From the NCBI GenBank assembly GCA_945903445.1, contig CAMDNZ010000013.1:1-64000 (forward strand): a DNA stretch of 64,000 nt. The letters are read 5' to 3'. This DNA comes from Bordetella parapertussis. GTDB lineage: Bacteria > Pseudomonadota > Gammaproteobacteria > Burkholderiales > Burkholderiaceae_B. Both the position numbers and the translations under genes were made by a program. The notes below the pieces were generated by a model, which was not told the DNA's origin, searched no databases, and worked only from the letters and a program-made list of their open reading frames with translations. How positions within the stretch are numbered: position 1 is the first letter of the stretch; the number at the start of each line of letters is the position of its first letter. Of the stretch, positions 58,989 to 64,000 are shown one piece after another.

Positions 58989-60767
58989 GTGGTCGCTGTC
59001 ACTCAAAATCTGCCGCGCCGCCAGTTCGATGTGGTGGTCGTGGGCGCCGGCGGTGCCGGCATGCGTTGCTCGCTGCAACTGGCTCAGGCCGGCCTGTCGG
59101 TGGCCGTGCTCTCTAAAGTGTTCCCCACCCGTTCGCATACGGTTGCCGCACAAGGCGGTATCGGTGCATCGTTGGGCAACATGAGCGAAGACAACTGGTA
59201 CTGGCACATGTACGACACCGTCAAGGGGTCGGATTGGCTGGGCGACCAGGACGCCATCGAATTCATGTGCCGCGAAGCGACCAACGCCGTCTATGAACTC
59301 GAACACTTCGGTATGCCGTTCGACCGTAACGCCAACGGCACCATCTATCAGCGTCCGTTCGGCGGCCACACCGCCAACTTCGGCGAGAAACCCGTGCAGC
59401 GTGCCTGTGCGGCCGCGGACCGGACCGGCCATGCGTTGTTGCATACGCTTTATCAGCGCAACGTCGCTGCCCGTACCCAGTTTTTCGTCGAATGGATGGC
59501 CTTGGATCTGCTGCGCAACGACGACGGCGATGTGGTCGGCGTGACTGCGCTGGAAATGGAAACCGGCGAAATCTACATCCTCGAAGCCAAGACCACGGTG
59601 CTGGCCACCGGCGGCGCGGGTCGTATCTGGGCCGCGTCCACCAACGCCTTCATCAACACCGGCGACGGCTTGGGCATGGCCGCACGTGCTGGCCTGCCTT
59701 TGCAGGACATGGAGTTCTGGCAGTTTCACCCGACCGGCGTCGCTGGGGCGGGCGTGCTGATCACCGAGGGCGTGCGAGGCGAGGGCGGCATTCTTCTGAA
59801 CAAGGATGGCGAACGCTTTATGGAGCGTTATGCGCCCACGCTGAAGGATTTGGCCCCACGCGATTTCGTATCGCGCTCGATGGACCAGGAAATCAAGGAA
59901 GGCCGTGGTTGTGGTCCCGACGGCAGCTACGTGGTCTTGAAGCTGGATCACCTGGGGGCCGACGTCATCAAAAAGCGTCTGCCGTCGATTCGCGAAATCG
60001 CCATGAAGTTCGGCAACGTCGACCCCATCAAGGATCCGATTCCGGTCGTGCCCACCATCCACTACCAGATGGGCGGTATTCCAGCCAATTATCATGGTCA
60101 GGTGGTTTCCACCACGGCCGGCGAAAACAAGGTCGTCAATGGCCTGTACGCCATCGGCGAATGCGCGGCCGTGTCGGTACACGGTGCCAACCGCCTGGGC
60201 ACCAATTCACTGCTCGACCTGGTGGTGTTCGGCCGTGCCGCGGGCAACCACATCGTCAACTCGCACCTCGAACATCAGCGCAATCATCAGCCGGTGCCGC
60301 AGGCATCGCTGGATTTCTCGCTGTCCCGCGTCGCTGAACTCGAATCCCGCAAGGGCGGCGAAAAGACGCAGTTCGTGGGTAACGCCATTCGTGCATCGAT
60401 GCAGGCGCATTGCGGCGTGTTCCGCACGCTGAAGCTTTTGAACGAAGGCGTCGATCAGATCGAGCAACTGGCTGAACAGGCCAAGCACATCTCGTTCGAC
60501 GACAAGTCGAAGGTGTTCAACACCGCACGTATCGAAGCGCTGGAACTCGCCAACATGACCGAGGTGGCCCGTGCCACCATCAATTCGGCCGCCGCCCGCA
60601 CCGAGAGCCGTGGCGCGCATGCGTTGGACGACCATCCCACGCGTGACGACGAAAACTGGCTGAAGCACACGTTGTTCTATTCCGAAGGCAGCCGCCTGGA
60701 CTACAAACCGGTCCAGATGAAGCCCTTGACGGTCGATTCCATTCCGCCCAAGGCGCGGACTTTCTAA
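58989..60767 (+). CDS. sdhA: Succinate dehydrogenase flavoprotein subunit
   Basis: A 592-residue flavoprotein that oxidises succinate to fumarate and carries covalent FAD. Visible are the FAD motif V-V-G-A-G-G-A-G-M-R, the FAD-linked histidine in R-S-H-T-V-A-A-Q-G-G, the F-H-P-T-G active-site region, the L-I-T-E-G-V-R-G-E-G-G block and G-A-N-R-L-G-T-N-S-L near residue 398. Length matches SdhA. Start is GTG 58989, with GGAG about nine bases before it, three bases after the sdhD stop; longer frames lie inside sdhD. The SdhE flavinator is in the same operon. Confidence 0.97.
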   Translation: MVAVTQNLPRRQFDVVVVGAGGAGMRCSLQLAQAGLSVAVLSKVFPTRSHTVAAQGGIGASLGNMSEDNWYWHMYDTVKGSDWLGDQDAIEFMCREATNAVYELEHFGMPFDRNANGTIYQRPFGGHTANFGEKPVQRACAAADRTGHALLHTLYQRNVAARTQFFVEWMALDLLRNDDGDVVGVTALEMETGEIYILEAKTTVLATGGAGRIWAASTNAFINTGDGLGMAARAGLPLQDMEFWQFHPTGVAGAGVLITEGVRGEGGILLNKDGERFMERYAPTLKDLAPRDFVSRSMDQEIKEGRGCGPDGSYVVLKLDHLGADVIKKRLPSIREIAMKFGNVDPIKDPIPVVPTIHYQMGGIPANYHGQVVSTTAGENKVVNGLYAIGECAAVSVHGANRLGTNSLLDLVVFGRAAGNHIVNSHLEHQRNHQPVPQASLDFSLSRVAELESRKGGEKTQFVGNAIRASMQAHCGVFRTLKLLNEGVDQIEQLAEQAKHISFDDKSKVFNTARIEALELANMTEVARATINSAAARTESRGAHALDDHPTRDDENWLKHTLFYSEGSRLDYKPVQMKPLTVDSIPPKARTF

Positions 60768-60780
60768 GCAGGATGCTGCC

Positions 60781-61497
60781 ATGAGCACCAAACGTATCGT
60801 GAAGTTTGAGATCTACCGCTACGACCCGGACAAGGACGAGCGTCCCTACATGCAGAAGTTGGACGTCGAATTGGCGGCCACCGACAAAATGCTGCTCGAT
60901 GCGCTGGTCCGCATCAAGAACGATGTGGACGACAGCCTGGCCATCCGCCGTTCGTGCCGCGAAGGCGTGTGCGGTTCGGACGCCATGAACATCAATGGCA
61001 AAAACGGCCTGGCCTGTACCACTAACTTGCGCGAACTGAAAGAACCCATCGTTCTGAAGCCGCTGCCGGGCCTGCCGGTCATCCGCGATCTGATCGTGGA
61101 CATGACGCACTTCTTCAATCAGTACCATTCGATCAAGCCGTACCTCATCAACGACACGCCGCCGCCCGAGAAAGAGCGTCTGCAATCGCCCGAGGCACGT
61201 GAAGAACTCGATGGTCTGTACGAGTGCATCCTGTGCGCCTGCTGCTCGACCTCGTGCCCTTCGTTCTGGTGGAACCCCGACAAGTTCGTGGGCCCGGCAG
61301 GCTTGCTGCAAGCCTACCGGTTCATTGCCGACAGCCGTGACGAATCGACCCGGGCCCGCCTGGACGATCTCGAAGATCCTTACCGTTTGTTCCGTTGCCA
61401 CACGATCATGAATTGCGTCGACGTCTGTCCGAAAGGACTGAACCCGACCAAAGCAATCGGCAAGATCAAGGAATTAATGGTCAGGCGCGCGGTCTGA
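60781..61497 (+). CDS. sdhB: Succinate dehydrogenase iron-sulfur subunit
   Basis: A 238-residue electron-transfer subunit with three clusters. The [2Fe-2S] site is S-C-R-E-G-V-C-G-S-D near residue 59 with C-T-T-N downstream. The [4Fe-4S] site is C-I-L-C-A-C-C-S-T-S-C-P, and the [3Fe-4S] site is C-H-T-I-M-N-C-V-D-V-C-P near residue 210. Length and the C-terminal P-T-K-A-I-G-K-I-K-E-L are normal. Eleven bases separate its stop from sdhE. Confidence 0.97.
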   Translation: MSTKRIVKFEIYRYDPDKDERPYMQKLDVELAATDKMLLDALVRIKNDVDDSLAIRRSCREGVCGSDAMNINGKNGLACTTNLRELKEPIVLKPLPGLPVIRDLIVDMTHFFNQYHSIKPYLINDTPPPEKERLQSPEAREELDGLYECILCACCSTSCPSFWWNPDKFVGPAGLLQAYRFIADSRDESTRARLDDLEDPYRLFRCHTIMNCVDVCPKGLNPTKAIGKIKELMVRRAV

Positions 61498-61508
61498 CGG
61501 ATGCACGT

Positions 61509-61772
61509 ATGGATAACCGGCTGACAGAACTCGAACGCGCCCGTTTACGCTGGCGCGCCCGGCGCGGATTGCTTGAAAACGACTTGATACTCACCAAGTA
61601 TCTGGACGCTTACGAGACCGACCTGACGGCCGCCGACGTCACGGCATTGACCCTGCTGTTCGAAATGGGCGATAACGAGTTGATGGACGTCTTGCTCGCG
61701 CGTACCGAACTCGATGGCGTTTACGACACCCCGCAGTTGCGGGAGATAGTAGGGAAAATGCGCGCGCTCTAA
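61509..61772 (+). CDS. sdhE: FAD assembly factor SdhE
   Basis: An 87-residue flavinator that promotes covalent FAD attachment to SdhA. The family's R-W-R-A-R-R-G-L-L-E-N-D motif (the RGxxE region) is at residues 14-25, followed by E-M-G-D-N-E-L-M-D-V-L. The ATG at 61509 lies in the short gap after sdhB. Placed within the sdh operon, as usual in Betaproteobacteria. Confidence 0.93.
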   Translation: MDNRLTELERARLRWRARRGLLENDLILTKYLDAYETDLTAADVTALTLLFEMGDNELMDVLLARTELDGVYDTPQLREIVGKMRAL

Positions 61773-61796
61773 ACAATTGTGTGTGAGGAAGAAACG

Positions 61797-63110
61797 ATGA
61801 AATTGTCTGATAAGAAAGCCACCCTATCGTTCTCGGATGGTAGCGAAGCGGTCGAGTTTCCGGTGTATTCCGGTACCGTAGGTCCGGATGTCATCGACAT
61901 TCGCAAGCTGTATGGCCAGACCGGCATGTTCACGTTCGACCCCGGCTTCATGTCGACGGCGGCCTGCGAATCGGGCATCACGTATATCGACGGCGATAAG
62001 GGCGAGCTACTGTATCGTGGCTACCCGATCGAGCAACTGGCCGTCAATTGCGACTTCCTCGACATCTGCTATCTGATCCTGAACGGCGATTTGCCCGACG
62101 GCGAACAGAAAAAAGACTTTGATCATCAGGTCACGCACCACACCCTGGTCAACGAGCAGCTTCACCAATTCCTGCGCGGCTTTCGTCGCGACGCGCACCC
62201 GATGGCCGTGTTGACGGGTCTGGTGGGCGCGCTGTCGGCGTTCTACCACGATTCGTCGGACATCACCGATCCCAAGCAGCGCCATATTTCGGCCATTCGC
62301 CTGATCGCCAAGATGCCGACCCTGGTCGCCATGGCCTACAAGTACTCACAAGGACAGCCGTTCATCTACCCGCAGAACAATCTGTCCTACACGGGCAATT
62401 TCCTGCGCATGATGTTCGCTACGCCGTGCGAGGACTACAAGGTCAATGAAGTAGTCGAGCGCGCGCTGGATCGTATCTTCATCCTGCACGCCGATCACGA
62501 GCAAAACGCGTCGACTTCCACCGTCCGCCTGTGCGGTTCGTCGGGCACCAACCCGTTCGCGGCCATCGCCGCTGGCGTGGCGTGTTTGTGGGGCCCGGCT
62601 CACGGTGGCGCCAACGAAGCGTGCCTGCACATGCTGGAGCAGCTGCAAGCCGAAGGTGGCGTGGCCAAAGTGGGCGAGTTCATGGAAAAGGTCAAGGACA
62701 AGTCGTCGGGCGTGCGCCTGATGGGCTTTGGCCACCGCGTCTACAAGAACTACGATCCGCGTGCCAAGTTGATGCAAGAGACGTGCAAGGAAGTGCTCTT
62801 TGCGCTGGGTCTGGAGAACGATCCCTTGTTCAAGCTGGCCATGGAACTCGAACGCATCGCCTTGGAAGATCCGTATTTCGTCGAGCGCAAGCTGTACCCG
62901 AACGTCGATTTCTACTCGGGTATCGTGCAACGCGCAATCGGTATCCCGACTTCGCTGTTCACGGCCATCTTCGCACTGGCCCGTACGGTGGGTTGGATCG
63001 CTCAATGGAACGAGATGTTGTCGGATCCCGATTACAAAATCGGCCGTCCGCGTCAGTTGTTCACGGGTTCGGAAACGCGCCAAGTGCCTGCGCGCGGCAA
63101 GAAGAAGTAG
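61797..63110 (+). CDS. gltA: Citrate synthase (type II)
   Basis: A 437-residue citrate synthase of the long Gram-negative type. The N-terminal domain (Y-S-G-T-V-G-P-D-V-I-D-I) is followed by Y-R-G-Y-P-I-E-Q-L-A, the catalytic L-H-A-D-H-E-Q-N-A-S-T, G-F-G-H-R-V-Y-K-N-Y-D-P-R-A-K near residue 310, and the aspartate region V-D-F-Y-S-G. The ATG at 61797 follows GAGGAAGAAACG. It ends the sdhCDAB-sdhE-gltA operon and is followed by a strong terminator. A second, shorter citrate-synthase relative, prpC, lies 7 kb upstream. Confidence 0.97.
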   Translation: MKLSDKKATLSFSDGSEAVEFPVYSGTVGPDVIDIRKLYGQTGMFTFDPGFMSTAACESGITYIDGDKGELLYRGYPIEQLAVNCDFLDICYLILNGDLPDGEQKKDFDHQVTHHTLVNEQLHQFLRGFRRDAHPMAVLTGLVGALSAFYHDSSDITDPKQRHISAIRLIAKMPTLVAMAYKYSQGQPFIYPQNNLSYTGNFLRMMFATPCEDYKVNEVVERALDRIFILHADHEQNASTSTVRLCGSSGTNPFAAIAAGVACLWGPAHGGANEACLHMLEQLQAEGGVAKVGEFMEKVKDKSSGVRLMGFGHRVYKNYDPRAKLMQETCKEVLFALGLENDPLFKLAMELERIALEDPYFVERKLYPNVDFYSGIVQRAIGIPTSLFTAIFALARTVGWIAQWNEMLSDPDYKIGRPRQLFTGSETRQVPARGKKK

Positions 63111-63158
63111 AAAGGGATCGATGGCGGTTGCGCACGGCGTGCGCGGTCACTTCTACCT

Positions 63159-63198
63159 AAAAAGCCTGTTCGGTGTTTTTCGCCGGACAGGCTTTTTT
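63159..63198 (+). terminator. Intrinsic terminator of the sdh-gltA operon
   Basis: AAGCCTGTTCGG pairs with CCGGACAGGCTT (one G-T pair; 63162-63173 and 63183-63194), followed by a T-run. It lies 50 bases after the gltA stop. Confidence 0.93.
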
Positions 63199-63347
63199 AT
63201 TATGCCTGACCCTGCGCGTTATGTAACTTGGCGCTGAGTCTGGCGATTTAGTTGGTTTTTGTAGCGTCCCTACGATGTAGCGTGTGTTTCCGTTCTTCGT
63301 TCGTTTGGAACGGGACACGTGCTTTATCAATTCTTCAGGGGATAAAC

Positions 63348-63650
63348 ATGATGAAAAAAATCATCGCCAGCGCACTTTGGGTCGCCCTTGCCTGGACCGC
63401 CACGGCTTTCGGAGTTCAACCCACCAGGGCCGATACGGTACGCACGCGCGCGTCCTCCGTGGGATTGGTGTCCTTATCGTCAGCCCATCCGTTCACGCCG
63501 ATACAGTCGCTTGGGCCTGTCAGACAGGGTACGAGCGGACGGGTATTGGCGCAGGCACAACCCACACGGCAGCAGATTTGTACCGCTTTGTGCCGAAAGA
63601 ACCCTGCTTTAGGCGGGAATTACTGTCGGTGCGACATGTATCCCCTTTGA
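63348..63650 (+). CDS. Small secreted cysteine-containing protein, possibly frameshifted
   Basis: A 100-residue protein with a signal peptide (M-K-K-I-I-A-S-A-L-W-V-A-L-A-W) and a short C-terminal cysteine region, I-C-T-A-L-C-R-K-N-P, then G-N-Y-C-R-C-D. Between them is an unremarkable Ser/Gly/Gln-rich stretch. The ATG at 63348 follows CAGGGGATAAAC. No family recognised. The frame ends at 63650, but the +1 frame continues openly to 63807 with protein-like sequence (P-G-R-G-A-Q-A-H-G-I-G-W-P), so removing one C from the CCCC run at 63642-63645 would extend the protein by about 55 residues. Confidence 0.55.
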   Translation: MMKKIIASALWVALAWTATAFGVQPTRADTVRTRASSVGLVSLSSAHPFTPIQSLGPVRQGTSGRVLAQAQPTRQQICTALCRKNPALGGNYCRCDMYPL

Positions 63651-63906
63651 TCCTGGACGGGGTGCTCAGGCCCATGGCATCGGATGGCCAGGTGTGTCGC
63701 CGGGTAATTCCCGCGTCTGGGGCGGTATGGCATTTTATGCAATCCATTTGTATCTAAATGGTGGCGGTGGCGGTTTGGCCGAATTTTCGGGGCTACGGTT
63801 GAGGTGACACGCGGGCCCTTTGCTTCAAGAACGCATCAGCTGTATGCCTCGTGTCTCTTGCTTGCCTTTCTTTTGTTCGCCTTTAAATGGACTTCAGGAG
63901 ATTGCT
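63651..63906. other. Region between two small secreted protein genes
   Basis: About 256 bases. The first 157 may be the lost tail of the preceding gene (a different frame stays open to 63807). The remainder shows only the ribosome site CAGGAG before the next gene. Confidence 0.4.
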
Positions 63907-64000
63907 ATGTCAAAACCACTTACGTTGCTAGCTATTTTTTTAGCGCTGATGACGTCTTCTGTAACGGCTGCGTCGCTCAACCCAGCTCCGCCTCAGTCTA
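63907..64000 (+). CDS. Start of a secreted protein gene, cut by the window edge
   Basis: An open frame with a strong leader (CAGGAGATTGCT) starts MSKPLTLLAIFLALMTSS and continues into A-A-S-L-N-P-A-P-P-Q, a clear signal peptide with a cleavage site around residue 21. The remaining sequence is outside the window, so its family cannot be named. Confidence 0.6.
   Translation, partial: MSKPLTLLAIFLALMTSSVTAASLNPAPPQS

Noticed and set aside
1..64000. tRNA, rRNA, CRISPR, transposase, integrase and phage genes
   Set aside because: Looked for and not found. TTCGAATC-type stretches (for example in earP and near 6190) lack the rest of a tRNA cloverleaf.

Overview
The window looks like chromosomal DNA of a betaproteobacterium in the Burkholderiales, most likely Alcaligenaceae (Bordetella/Achromobacter-like relatives). 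Pointers are the GC-rich sequence, the order gltA-sdhE-sdhBADC / gntR / mdh-prpBCD / acnB, an EF-P with Arg32 beside its EarP rhamnosyltransferase, a DUF2863 protein, a Bug-type periplasmic receptor and a lysine/alanine-rich H1-like protein. No rRNA, tRNA, CRISPR array, transposase or phage gene was found, so this is mostly core genome with accessory islets.

Layout. 1-5 kb: a partial DUF3820 gene and a valine-catabolic operon (mmsA, acyl-CoA dehydrogenase, mmsB), then dkgB and tag. 5.6-10.3 kb: a secreted sorbosone-dehydrogenase-like protein, a GDSL esterase autotransporter and a siderophore-interacting flavoprotein. 10.4-12 kb: a thiolase-like protein without the usual nucleophilic cysteine, paired with a DUF35 zinc-ribbon protein. 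12-21 kb: PerM-type transporter, sirtuin, DUF72, DUF2383, UvrD-like helicase, H1-like protein, CorA-type channel and an SNase-fold nuclease. 21-28 kb: a peptide-type ABC transporter with an SH3 protein. 28.4-30.5 kb: a broken MHYT-sensor gene and an orphan CpaE/TadZ-like ATPase. 30.6-34 kb: efp, earP and DUF2863. 34-37 kb: acnA. 37-43 kb: a biotin cluster (bioA-bioB divergent from bioF and a BioH-BioC-BioD triple fusion). 42.8-48 kb: a Bug receptor, a cation efflux protein, speG and three related small secreted proteins in AT-richer DNA. 48-63 kb: a large respiratory block (acnB, prpD, prpC, prpB, mdh, a GntR regulator, sdhCDAB, sdhE, gltA). 63.3 kb to the end: small secreted proteins.

How the parts fit. 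The window encodes citrate synthase, both aconitases, succinate dehydrogenase, malate dehydrogenase and the methylcitrate cycle. The valine operon makes propionyl-CoA, which PrpC, PrpD, AcnB and PrpB would turn into succinate and pyruvate, and the succinate then feeds SdhCDAB. The most striking regulatory signal is one palindrome, ATCTTATATAAGAC, present in identical form upstream of acnA, upstream of acnB and between mdh and the GntR/HutC-type regulator gene. This points to an undescribed (to me) local TCA-cycle regulon run by that GntR protein. The most striking protein is the 731-residue BioH-BioC-BioD fusion.
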